DNA from: Centropus unirufus | Taxonomy: Eukaryota > Chordata > Aves > Cuculiformes > Centropidae | DNA: 64,000 nt | Assembly: GCA_013397695.1 (NCBI GenBank) | Contig: VYZI01000130.1 | Coordinates: 1,098,542 to 1,162,541 of the forward strand | Direction: 5' to 3' | Shown: one piece after another, positions 35,316 through 48,410 of the stretch | Layout: each line of letters opens with the position of its first letter | Numbering within the stretch: the first letter of the stretch is position 1 | The notes under the pieces: generated by a model | The model's database searches: none | What the model was told of the DNA's origin: nothing | The model's input: only the letters and a program-made list of their open reading frames with translations | Made by a program: the position numbers and the translations under genes

Positions 35316-38300
35316 ATTCAATAGAATTCAGATACCTATAATCTTTAATTAATAAAATGTGCGAGGTAGTGTTTTCTGGTTCTGAAGTCTGGTGGCACAG
35401 CACAACGTGAACTGCACAATGAAACATCCTTTTCTTCACAAACAATGCTGGAATAGTCCTGTCTGTTCCAAACTCAGATCTTGCCCCGACATTGAATGGG
35501 AGTCTGTGTGTTCATACTGTTCAAAGCTGGGCTGGCTAACAATTTAGTACCTGAACAGTCAGGTACTGTTGCATTGGCCTTTAAGAAAAATACAAAAGAA
35601 GTTTGTGAGTATATGTGTTCTTCTTACTGATATAATATGTGGACTCATCTGCTGTCGTCTCATCTACTTTCCTATGGCATAATCAGCAGAGCCTGGCATT
35701 AGGTATTTCAGAAGAAAAAGTGAAAAGCTTTCCAGAAAAATGCTACCAAAGCTTGGATGAGGAGAGTTTTTCTGAAGCCTTGTCTTACAAGCAGTATTTT
35801 TCACTTCAGAAAGTGTGCTTTCTGCTGATTTTTCTGTTCATTGATGGATTTAATATTTGCTATCGTACTGTTATTTCTGTTATCTGTGCATATTGATAAT
35901 TTCTGTTTTAATTCTGCTAACCTCTTAGCCTCCACTGGCAACAAGTTGTACTTCTGATCAATAACAGATTAGCTTGCTTTGTGTCTGTGGGGGTTTCTGG
36001 GTTTATTTTTGTTTTTTCTTTTAAATGTGAAGTATAGCCACCTGCTCAAATTATCTACAAACAGCTTACTTTCACAGGAACATGTGAAAAAGCTCATCTG
36101 TACTAGCTCAAAGTTTGATTTCAAGCTATATTAAGATTCTAAATGAACGACTCAAAAGTCAAGTCATTTTGTTTATCTTATGACTTTTCCTGACTGCATC
36201 TCATGTAATAAAAATTCTTATCTTCAAGTTTCTTCACACAGAGTTCCACTTAATTCCCCATGACTGATATGTTCACTGTAGCTGCAGTTTAAGGCGAAAA
36301 CAGCTTGGATTAGTTAATGTATACTAATTGACTCTTTAAGGGGGTCCATGCTATAATAATGATGTCGTAAGACTTGAACTTACATTGACTTCACAGTAAC
36401 TCACTGAGGAAGTAAAAAACTTCACCACTACCTGTTAAAGTAACATGCATCCTTCTGATAGTTGGTGTTAGGCACAGAACCGAGCAGCAGCCATGCCTGT
36501 CTCTAGGCAGTGAGACCACAAGCTGTCATCTAAGCTTTCGTAGATGGAATATTTATGCTTACATTTTAATTCGGGTTAAGAGCGCATTCACCAAACATTA
36601 CTTTCTCACAAAGGGAATAAAAAAACTAGACTCCTTTAGAATTAAAACAAGCAGGCATGGGCTTCGTACTAAGGACAACACAGTCCAGAGGTAGGCTACA
36701 GCCAGTTCAAATAAAATTCCCTATACAATGTAGACATAGGTCCTCCGCTTCCTCTCTCGACAAACCCATGGGGTTTTGTGCTGAACTGATAATGTAGGCA
36801 CAGCCTTACAAGGGTGACTGGAAAATCTCTGGCAAAAAAAGAAAAAAGAAGTTGTAGTTTGAAATGACATGAAGAAGTCCACAGAGAGTTAGTTCAATTT
36901 AATAGCAGTTATTTTAGAAATCGAGCATCTTTCCTGACAGCACTTTCTAAACATCCCCAGTTTCTTCAAAACTCATATACGTGGCTATTGGTTGGTTTTA
37001 CTGAGGAGACCAGACTATGACGTTTCATGTCACTGAGGCAGCCAAGCAGGGAGATTGCCTCTAATCCAGAAATCCCATGGCTTTCAGAAACTGCAACCCA
37101 AGTTCAGTTTCTCAGAGTGAATTGTTTTTGTGTTAAGAACCTTTGCACTATTCCTGCCAATGAGATATTTTGGGATTTGTTCTAAATCAAAACTAAACTA
37201 AGCTTTGAATATCAAAACCTGATGATATAATTAAATCCTCTGTGAAGCAGAATTACCTTTCTTCTAAAAATTCTGATTAAAAAATGTGAATAGGAATAAC
37301 GATTTTAATTTAGGACAAAGATAGTTGCAAAACAGGTACTGTGCAAAGAATAATACTATCTATATCACGTTCTGCTTGTGTTTCAGTTTCACAAGCATGT
37401 TATTCACACAATAAAGTTGAAAGATTCCCAGTCCTCCAAAACAATAAAAAAAAATCTGATAATCAATTTAAGCTATTCTTTTCACATCTCCTCACAAAGA
37501 CATGAGCTCTGCAAAGCCTTTTGTCTCAGCTGGAAGATGCTTCTGTTTGCTCTACCTCACGTTGAAGCTGATTGCCTCTCCAAAGTGTCTGATCTCTGTA
37601 TATTAGAAAAAGAATAGACTTGAAAGATGCTTATAATTCATTTAGTTTCAATTCCTTTGTGTTCTTTCATCCAATATTTCAGATAAACAAATAAATGAGG
37701 TAATCATTTCAGTGACTATATCGTTTTCATTTTCTATTCAGTATGCACAAAACCAAAGTTATGTTTCTTTAGCACTATTTTTTCTTTCATAAACTGTAAA
37801 ACAGAAAAATCTACTCATATCTTTTTTTTAAAATTCTGTGCCTATTCCAGTCGAACTTGTCTGCTTTAAGCAATATAATAGGTGTATACTGTTTCCTAAA
37901 AATAACCTCACAAAACCCACCCCCAGAATTAATTGACGAAATCAATTCCCACCTTTGGAACATTTAACTTTGAAGCCAGAGAGTTTTCTATGCATTTTTT
38001 TTTCCATACATTTACTGTCATGAAATATAAGATTTGTTTTACCACTTGATGGGTGAACTTCAGGTTCCCCACAAAACCCCTATTAGTTCAGGGTCCGTTT
38101 GAACCGCTTTTGTCAGCCTATAAAAAAGAACTCAAAATAAATCAGCAGGCCGATCAGATGCTTCTAATGCTGTGTTATAATATGGATGCCATCTGTGTTA
38201 ATTTTTTTTTTTTTCAGACACTCCAATCATTAGCACAGCTCCATTTGGGAGGGTTTTAAGCAAGCAGAAAGAAAGAAACAATACCTGCCTTAGAGAGCTG

Positions 38301-41300
38301 ATAAATCTTCCTGTCTCATTCCCATGCATGCACTCTGATGTGGATTAAAATATGTGTTTCTCTGATTCTCAATGATAGCAATGATTAATGACTGTAAATA
38401 ACAGGCATATTGTTTGCCACACACTTTAGACTTCTAAAATGTGAATTACATCTCCTCTTTTTTCTCATAATTATCAAGAAAAAGAAAAAAAAAAGTCCTT
38501 CACATTTTCTCTTATTTGGAATTTAGTTAGATTTAGGGGTTAAATCTATTCAGTTTTAGAAGAAGAGGAAAACAGAGGATTTGATTGTTCGTGACATTTT
38601 GTTCAGAATAAATCATTGTCAGCTCAGGTTAGACTGATTTACTATGAGCCTGCCATAGAAAAGATTTGCCACAAATGGCAAGGCTCTGAGCTGTTTCCAC
38701 CGCACTGAACATAATGATGGATTTATCATTGCAATCAAGATGGTAAAACAGCATGGTCCCCAGAGTCGTGCACCCGGCAAATTGATCACAACAGCCCTGA
38801 AGTTATATAAGGACTTTGTTTATCTGGTCTCAGACTGCAAGAGTAGTAATCTAACCTAAGATAAGACACTGATCTTTACAGAAGTTTGGACAGGTCTTAT
38901 CTCCGAAACCGATATATAGTAAAATTGTCTCTGCCAAGAAGTAGAATAACTATCAATTACATATAAACAATTAGATATTTAGAATGAAATGTAAGCTAAC
39001 ATAAACATAAATAATAAATATAGTTATTACAGATGTTATAATCTGACAATATTTGGTGAGAGAGTGATTGATACGTGAACAGGAATATTTGTTTCAATAC
39101 ACTACCTTTTCATTACAGGCATTCTTTCTTAATTCAGTTAAGAAATGGCAATGTCAGGCTCTCAATTCCAAATAAATTAAAGCTAAAGGTAAATATTAAC
39201 CCCTTTGTAATAGCACAGTAGCAAACTGGGATTTCACTAACACTGAAAAATGAAGTCAACCTGTAGCTGGTATTTCTGAAACCACGTTTCCAAAGGAAGA
39301 AAATATTATTTCTCTTTGCCTGATGCAAAATCCAAGCTTTGGAGAGGGGAAGTGATGCCGTGGAGAAAGAAGAGGAGCCACCAAAGTCCACCTGATGGGC
39401 CATCGTGTAGAAAGACTCTAGCGTGTGACTCTGTCTTCAAGACTACTACTCAATTTCCTGAAATTCCTGGAATAAATAAAGATGCTGAAAAAGAACCTGA
39501 GAAAGAGATCTGTCCAGTGGGATGATGGTATGTTTTTCACTGAGGACGAGAGTTTGTTTTATTTGGAATACCGGATCATCCAGGGCCTGGTCTTTTCCCC
39601 ACATGGGGACAGAGTCTTATAAGCATTCTCAACGAGATGCCAGGCACTTGAAGAAACTCTTATCTTGTCCTGTGTTCAGCCCAGGAAAATGACTTTTTAT
39701 TTTCACATAAAACATGGCTAGGTGTCCTTTGTCATTAGGCTACACTCAGAGAATAACAATTAACTTGGGAAGTCAGGATTTGACATATTGGTAAAATAAG
39801 AAAAAAAAATTGGAGCATTCTATAGATCCAAAGGGCAGAATTAAGCTAGTCCTCATCCTCAGAAGTAGCTGTAAAGGAATGTTATATGCTCCTAGACTGA
39901 AAAATTCCTTAAATTACATTAGAAGTCCTCAGAAGCAGGGAGGTATTTTCCTGTTTATTTGTCAGGATCTAGAATGATGTGAACTAATGAACATAGATAA
40001 GTATCTCTATATTAATTTTTAATTTAAATTAAGTTGATTAATTGTTTTCTATTTTGAAGCATGAGGGTATCTTTCTACTGTTTGATTTCATAACTGGTAG
40101 AAAGATAACATAAGCTCTAATTCCAGGCAATCATGATTATAAGATAGTTATACAGATTTTAAAACAGAATAGCACACCTACTAGAAAATAGAAAAGTTTA
40201 ATTTGGAGACCTACTGGATTGTCCAGGGATTCATTTTGAGTACTGAGAGGAAGAGATGGGCTGTTCTCCGTTTTCACCTAAGTATTTTTTCCAAAAAACT
40301 CACACACAGACAGCAGTAACACTGTTTGACACGAGGTGGTTTCAGACAAATTTACTGTAAACTTAGCATTCAGGTGTGCAGATAGATATATAATGGGAAT
40401 ATATATAGTGGAAATAAAGTGGATCTGTTTTGTGTTATTATGAAAGTGAGTATGGTGCAAAAGCAGCGGCTAAAAAAAACCAAAACAATGTAAAAAGGTA
40501 ATGCTTTTTGAACACAAAATTTCCACGAGTAGGATAAAACAGAATGTTACAAGCCTATCTCTTCATTAGATTAATTTTTACTCAGGAATTCTTCTCTGTC
40601 TTTAATGAAAAATATAAAAATATCTGTGTTCAAATCTGGAAATTTTCTAGAAAGTTCTATGCTGCCCTTTTCCCAAATGCCTGATGAGTAGAATGTGCTC
40701 CTAATTTGCAGTAAAGCCAATATGGCTTGAGCTCATTTGTGAAGATCTAAATATTTTCTAAAAGTCTGTCTCTTTCCGAGAAAGTTGGACAGAGCTCTGC
40801 TGGTTCAAGGTATTTCTACCTTCAACTGATATTGCTATTCATAGGTCATCAGTCAAATTGAATAGAAACTTACCTAGGGAAGTAGTTCAGAAAGACATCT
40901 CTTTCTTCTTTGCTAATATTTTAACCGATGTAAATAAAAATACTAATAACAATAATCATTACATAGGATCCAGTATTTCTGGAAATCCAGCTTATTTTGC
41001 TTCTGACCTGAGTTTAAAGGTGGTGGAACACGTTAATAGCTGTTTTAAGGAAAATATTATAGATTACACCCCTCATAATTTCATTTATGAGCCATATATT
41101 TGTGGAATCAATCATGTGATTGATCCTTTAAAATTTTAATACAAATTATTTCAGGATTCATATCAACCTTATTCTCTCTGTGATAAAGTATCCCAGCACA
41201 TTGTGATTAACCATGCACATTAAGAGTAAAAGAGAGAGAGAAAGGTAGACAAGCATTCTGTATGGATGGCCGCCTCTTCACCTGCATCCAGACTTAACTG

Positions 41301-44300
41301 AAGCAGCCCAGTTTCCATTTTCCTCCTGTTATATCAGGGGAGATTTTGGGTTACCTGGGTTACATTAGAATGTATGGACCTAAAAGGCAAAAGAAAATCA
41401 CATTCCTGAGTTCCCTCATGTAAATCAGCTGCTTTCATGAAGCATCTTACAATTTTTGAATTGGGGAAATTACCTGCAGATTCTCTCCTGAATCATTTGT
41501 TTCTTGTTTTAGTAAGACTTTTCTAATGCACAGGGAAGATCAAGGCTGACTTCTGGTGTGGAAAGGCAAGAATGTGTTTACTGGGAGATGGCTGTCCCCA
41601 AGTTTACTGGTAAAGCTAAATACCAATGCTTTTGTAGATTTTTATGGCCCTATCTAGCCCTTCATCCCTATGTTGTCTCAGTTGAGGAGATAACCCTTAT
41701 ACGTAATGAGTACGTAACCATTGTCCTAGATTTCTGCTATTTTCTTTATCTTACACAGCTGTTATTTTGGAACGTCTTTTGTCCCCTATTTCTCTCTCCT
41801 TCTCTTGTTTCTCCTTCTTTCTTTGGAGGTTAATGGGATGTAGCTCATCAGTGATCTCGGATCAAACTTTTTGGCCATCCCTATCTAAAAGTCATCTAAT
41901 GAGTGAACTAGCTCTTGATGCTGGCAACTATAGGTCAATCCGATTTTGTATTAACTTGAAGAAGGTCAAATGGTCTCTAAATTTGATAAATATCCCATTT
42001 CTTCTACTGCTGAAGGAGAGCATAGACAAGGTGAAAGTTAATACAATTCTGGACTTGTACAGCCACAAAAATATGTACTACAGCTTAATTTGCACAGAAG
42101 GTAACTTAGACTTGGCTTATGCTCCAGAAACTAATTCCTATGTATCACAAACAAATTAGAAGAAATAATGTTAAATAGTGTATTTGATAAATTTAGTCTC
42201 TTTCAGTACATAAACAGACCCTGATCACCCTGTATTTTTAAGCTGCATCTCTCATAATCTTCCTCAGAAATTATTTTCTCAAATTTTGATCTGTGCTTTT
42301 TATGCTTTGATGGATTAATCATAAGAAATGGAATTGGAAAAATGTTATTTGTGACTAATAATCTAGAAAAATCTCATGATATAGTTTTTATTTATGAGGC
42401 TGGACAAGAACGCAAACACTTCTGGGATGAATCTGAAGTAAAACCTTTCCACTTATACTTTTTCTGACCTGCTTTTTATATACTTACCACAGAGAAAGGG
42501 TTAAAATGTGTTATGGAAATATCAGACTTGATAGAAAAAGGCAACAAAAAACAAGGAAAAAGAAAGGCTAAGTGAATTTAGACAAAATTCTGTGACAATA
42601 GAGTATCCCAAGGTCTGAATCTCAACTGAAAAGCGGGTAGTCTGTGATTTCCTGTCTTTTACAGTTAGAACCATCTCACTGAAGATGCAATATCTCTCTA
42701 GGTGTCATCTCAGCCTCTTCAAGTCTTCCTGTGATGTTTTTACATCTATTTTCTACACAGATGCTGCTAGTGTAATGCTACAGCATGGAAACTGGGCTAA
42801 AGCAACCAGAAAGCTTTGAATTCAACATATTGAATATATTTACAGTTTCGGAGAAATATTTCTTAAATATTTCAGTTTTAATTTCCAGCTGTATCTTCTT
42901 TTGGATTTCAAGAAGGACCCTCAGAATTTGTTGGGCAATCCAATTAAAAAGGGGCTTTTTTTTTTTTCCTCCAGCAGATGCAGATGAGGAAAATAATGCT
43001 GAGTTTACCCAAATTCTTTGTAATTCACAGGTAGTGTCTGTGAGATGCCTGAAGGTTGCTGTCAGTTCAGAACCTTTCACAAAAGCATTGGCACTCCTTG
43101 GGAAATGAAATGTCCAGGCTGTGAAACATGAAGCGTAGTCTGCCAGAGATAAGAGAAAGGCAGAAATATTTTGAGGTTATATTGGTAACATTTAAGTTTA
43201 TTCACTATTACTTACTGATAATATAAGTTCACCAATAATACCACATTTCCTGTTAATTTGGCCAACTTTAATGACCAGTTTTCAAAATGGATAATAACAT
43301 TTTCACTTTGATAAAACACTCATGCATATACAAAGGCCACTTTTAGTGAGATTTAATGAGATGTATGGGGTGAATATTAAAGCCATAGCTGCAGAATTTC
43401 AGCTGGCTAGTAACAGTAGGTTTTGAAAAGTATGAAACTGGATGAAATCAGAAACATGATTATAGTTACTGATTATTACTATCATCTATATACACCCTGG
43501 GGCATACGAATATATACTACTGTTACAGGACTTGTAGAAAATAACAGAAATGATGTTATTATGCCAAGCAAAGATTTTGGTTAGAAGTGTACTTAGTGAT
43601 CAATGCCTGCTTTTTTGTTGTTGAAAGTTAAAGTGGCATAAAATTGTGAAATATGTGATTTCCATCCAAACACCAGAATATTTTGTCATTTCATATGCTG
43701 CTTCTTCTGTTTCTTACAGGTAGGTAGTTCTGGATTTCAGTATCCTTGATTACTTGTGTCCACCAACTGAATGTGGTGATCTATGATGAATTATAGTAAC
43801 AAAAATATGAGAAGGACTTAGTGTAGCATGGGGTGAGATATCCTACAAGGAAGAGTAGAGGACTTTGATAGAAAATGATAATGGGATACATAATAGATCA
43901 CCTACCATGAAACAACACAGTGGTAGCAAAATAGTTCATACTGTGGGTGGTATAGAAATTTTGCAGCCATTCATATGAAATCCAAATATTCCACTAAATT
44001 ATCTTTTAAAAAAATGTATATATAAAAGCATTTTGAAGCAGAGTAGCTTCCTCAAAATTTCTTGCATGAATTTGGCCTGAATGAGTACACTCAACTTCAT
44101 TGTGTTAAATGCCATTTCCAGAATTATATGGCATATAATTTCCCAGGCATGTATTTTGAAGCAAGTGGTCAGAATTTGTAATTTAAGAAGAGAAAACTAT
44201 ATTCCATAATGTAATTTAGGGAACTTTTTTTTCTATTTTTCTCTGTTTATTTGAACTTTTCTGCTCTCAGCTGTTCCTTGTACACACAAGCAGTTGGGCT

Positions 44301-47300
44301 GCATTCTCAGGAGGCTTTCAGTAGTGTCTCTGGAAAGTTTATTGCCTGAAGGATTTAACTGAAAAATACCAGTTGGCTAATACTTTTAAGGTAGCAGAAA
44401 GGCTGAATATCTTCAGTAACTATGGACATTTTGACAGTATCTCAACAGATTGCTTAGCCCATAAAATTAATTTACCTTGTATGAAGATAAAATAGAATAG
44501 AAAAAGAATTGTTCACCAGTCTCAGAATGGAAAAATATTATTTGCATAGTTTTAAATTTCATAGCAAGTAAATCTTGGTAAGTTTGAGCTGACTTGAGAT
44601 TCACCTTGAGGCTCACAGGTTAGAATAACTATGTAATCCCAGTCAAATCTAGGTTGATGGTAAGGACAGCAATGAACCCAGAACTGACCTGAAGATAAAG
44701 GGTAAATGTAGGAAAGAACTGTTTCATGGAAAATTCTTTGTATTTTCTCAATTTTGTTTTGAATATACCTTCTCTTAAAAAAAAAAAACCAAAAAAAAAC
44801 CAAAACAAAGCAAAAACCAAGCAAGAATGGATATAAAAAATAGAAAAAAACCCTATAGAACAGGGTTACAGCAATAAATAATATTCGACTTAATGACATT
44901 GATTGTCCTTGTATAGTGAACGGTCTGATGGTAACCATCACCAAACAAGTACTGTGATACGCACATGTATAATGCACAAACATTGCATCATATCAGTTTT
45001 TGTTTACTCAATACAAAAGTTAATTGTTCATAGGCATTTCAATGAATATGTTTCATGGGAATCAGCAACCTGATTTAAGCACATGTTTAAATCTATTCCT
45101 GTTCAATAAAGCACTTAACTCTACATACACCTGTGCCTCAAGCAAAATTTAAGCAAATTAAGCAGAATTTATGCAGATTTATATCACCAGGGTCCAGAAG
45201 TACCAATCAAGTACCTGTGGTGTGGCAGTGTAAGATAGTACAGATGGGCCCTTGACCTAACAGATAACTTCTGATACCTGAGATAGCTTGTTTAGCACTG
45301 GCTCCACTAATGAGCCAGCATGATGTCAAGAAGTTTTGTCCGAAATCTTTCATTTGTTTTATCCCTTAAATACAACTAGAACAAAATTAGCACTTTTCAA
45401 AATAGTTAGTCCCCTGGTCAAACCAAGTGTCTAGGCTCTTAATTTTGCATTCACTCACTTGAGTCCGGAAAATCAATGCATAGTATAAAACTATTGCATT
45501 AGTCCTAATCCTGGATATTTTGAAGAGAAAAATTGAATTGATGATTTTAAGCCATGTATATTGTTAATCACTTCTAGACTTCCAGAAGGGAACATTTTTT
45601 TTCCTAGGATGAATAATTATATTTTTAAAAATAAAAAAGTAACATCATATCTCATCCTAAGAAATTTTTTCTTTCAATTCCTGTGCCAGAATACATTACG
45701 TTTATTAATTGCTATTGTTTTAGTTAGATAGCATTGAGAATGTCCTTTGTTGGGACAGTCAATGGGATGTTGAGTTAGTCTGCTAGTTACTGCACTGAAG
45801 TTTGTCCCGAGGATAAATTGTCTTTATCAACAAAGGCATACATCTTACCTCAACTCTGAGCTTTTCTGAGTTCCACCTTCTGTTATTCCTTTGTCTATTA
45901 AGAGCCTTGTGGTAACTGCTTTAGCCATTTCTCAAATTTTGATAAGCCAAGATTCAAAAAAACTTTTGGACCAATAATGTTTTTATAGAATCATCTAGTC
46001 AGAGTTTGGTAATATATGCAAAGTCAGGAACCTCATCAACAATCGAATCATGGATAGCAGTAACCTTTTTAGGCATTGACTAGGCAATTAAATAGCATGA
46101 TTCAACATGTTAGGTCTCTGTCAATCAACAGCACATGCGCTGAATAACAGATGTCAGATAAAGTTAATGGTGCTGACATTATATACATCACAGTTTGCTC
46201 AGGACCTTACTTTTGCTTCTGCAGTTCTGTTCCCCACCCTTTGTTTATAAAGGGCAGCATGCTCATTCCTGAAGTGGGATAAAGCAGTAGATTCAATATA
46301 TTCTCCTGACCTCAACCAACCACAGAATGGCTATAGAGGCTTCAATGGATTTGTAAGTAGGGATTATTTTCAGTAGGTGTAAATGTAAATGCTCAACAGT
46401 TGCTACAGTGTTTGAGACAGGTTTGTTCTCTTCTGCTATGGTTTGAATTGTTGCAAGGTGAAGTTCATTCAATTTTGCCAGATTTTTAGGGTTTGGCTAT
46501 GCTGGAGTGTTTTATTCTCTTTCATGCCTGCCTGTGAGAGTTAAGCACAGAATTTTCCCTGTTTTCATTATTATTTAATTTTATTATTTAGATTATAGTG
46601 CATCAAACTGTTAACATTATAAGAAATTTTTTAAGTGCAGTCGTCAGTTGCTCTGAAAGAATGTCAGAGGCATGTTCATTTCCTTAAGGAACCAAATGAA
46701 ATGGACAAAGAAAATCATTCAATTAAGATCATATTCTCTTTATCATTCAAGATTACAGATACTCTTGCACAATGTTCTACTACATGACTTAGCAAACAAA
46801 TCTAAACAGCAGTTTGTAATTGTTGGAAACCATAAGGTGAAGCTACCCTTAAATTAGCTGTCACTTGAAATTTCAAGCTGCAATAACATATTTAAGATGC
46901 AGATGGAGGGGGGGAAGATAGCTGTGATAGCTTCTAAGATATAGACTTCTGATTAACACTACATTTTGTGCCTGCTGTAATCACTCGCCTTCATGGAGAA
47001 GGAAATACTTGATACTTTATTCTGAAACACTTGTTGGCTATTACAGAGCTTAGTTAGTAGCAGATCTGCTCTTGAAAATCTCTGAAGGACAAATTTTAAC
47101 ACATACACCTAAAGGCTTTTTTTAATTCTCTTATTCATCCTCCTTCGTAACTGATGACATGGGTATTACTTAGATCTTATTCATACACATTACAATAATG
47201 CTTAGAAAGTTATTAAACACATACCAAGTAGTGTGGAGGAGATCTCAGAGGAAAAGAAAGATGATCCTCATTTTAATTTATTAGTGGTTTATCTGGTCCA

Positions 47301-47559
47301 CTTCTTAAAAAATAGAGTATCTGATGTGTAACAAGAACAAAACTGACAATATTTTTTTTTAAAGGCACATTCAGTTTCACATTTTCTCTCTGAATCAGCT
47401 AGTTTTATCTACCAGAATTAGGAATGAGCTGCATTTTAGTCCTAAAAGTCCTTTAGAGAAAGCAGACATAGACTGTTTTAAAGATAACATTGGTTAGATT
47501 CATGTGATGGGAATAAGCAGATCCAACAAGGACCCAACATACAGAATGCTCAAAATCTT
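35316..47559. other. Long unique AT-rich stretch, no gene seen
   Basis: About 12 kb with no recognisable gene, RNA or mobile element. The longest open frames are 143 codons (44552-44983, -) and 130 codons (41767-42159, +). The first includes a phenylalanine-rich run read from the poly-A tract at 44778-44823, and neither resembles a known family. A stretch at about 38600-38830 is unusually non-repetitive and has motif-like short inverted repeats (TTGCCA...TGGCAA near 38667); it is my best conserved-element candidate in the window. Otherwise nothing stands out. Confidence 0.55.
44778..44823. repeat. A-rich low-complexity tract
   Basis: Two A runs separated by CC, followed by CAAAA/GCAAAAA units. 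The tract produces the phenylalanine-rich reading on the opposite strand. It could be the tail of a retroposed sequence, but no body is recognisable next to it. Confidence 0.85.
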
Positions 47560-48410
47560 TCCCAGCACGGCCAGCCTTTGCAAATATGTTGACAACACCC
47601 ACATGATGTAAATGATCAAACATCCCAGCAAGTTGCAGCTCATCTTGGACAGAGAGGATAGATGATGTTGCTGTTGCTAAAGTTCACTGGATTATTTGTT
47701 CATCTTTCTAGTGCAACATTATCCCTTCATGACGATAGGTGTTTTGTGGAGTTTGATAAAGAGAAGATGCCAATTCCTGTATCTGTGGAAGAATAATCCC
47801 ATATACCAGGAAAGTCTGGGAACCAAAACATGGAAATTACCTTTGTAGAAATGACCAGAGGGTTCTGGGAGACAAGTTGAGTGTGAGCCAGTGGTGTGCT
47901 CGTGTGGCAAAGGTAGCCAGTAGCCTAATGGTTAGGGTAAGTATCACCAGCATGTCAAGGCAGGTGACCTGCTTAGTACTTGTGAAACAACATCTTAGTG
48001 TTGTGTTCATTCCTGGGATTCCAAGTACAAGAGAGAGATGGGCATACTGGAGTGAGTTCAGAGCAAGACCATAGTTAAGGGACTGGAACACCTGACATAC
48101 AAGGGATTGCTGAGAGGTTTGTGACCATAACCCTGGAATAAAGGAGTCTTATGGGAATCTTATGAATGTGTGTAAATATCTGATGAGAGGAGTAAAGATG
48201 GAGCCAGAATTTTCTCAGTGGTGCCTACATAAAACACAAAAGGCAATGGGCACACAATTAAATACAATATCTTTGTTTAAACACAAGGAAAATCTTTGTT
48301 TACTATGTAGGGGGTCAAAGAATGGAACAGGTTACTCAGATGTTGTGAAGTTTCCATTGCTGGAAGTATTCAAAACTCAAGTGGCCATGTCTTCAATATG
48401 TGTAACTAAT
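47560..48410 (+). mobile_element. CR1 LINE fragment, plus strand
   Basis: Blocks in CR1 order: TTTGCAAATATGTTGACAAC (47577-47596, equivalent of the FADDT region), GAGTTTGATAAAGAGAAGAT (near 47748), GAATAATCCCATATACCAGG (near 47791), GGACAACAAG-like then GTGAGCCAGTGGTGTGCTCG (near 47882), TGGCATTCTGG-like TGGGCATACTGGAGTGAGTT (near 48038), GATGAGAGGAGTAAAGATGG (near 48181), and a 3' block TGGAACAGGTTACTCAGATG (48323-48342) followed by GGAAGTATTCAAAAC. It covers the C-terminal part of ORF2 and the start of the 3' region, with many indels and stops. The first 200 bp are the least certain. Open frames inside (84 and 120 codons) are not genes. Confidence 0.87.

Noticed and set aside
34473..35445. 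Open frames of about 280 codons on both strands
   Set aside because: They run through 538 unknown bases and a GA repeat, so most of their length is undetermined.
41767..42159. 130-codon plus-strand open frame
   Set aside because: No recognisable domain, no splice or promoter context, and it overlaps another unrelated plus frame.
44552..44983. Longest gap-free open frame, 143 codons on the minus strand
   Set aside because: It includes a phenylalanine-rich run produced by a poly-A tract, overlaps a second minus-strand frame, and resembles no protein family. Its length is within chance for 64 kb.
45985..46070. ATAGAATCATCTAGTC, resembling a CR1 3' tail
   Set aside because: Only one short word matches and the flanks do not continue the CR1 sequence in either direction.
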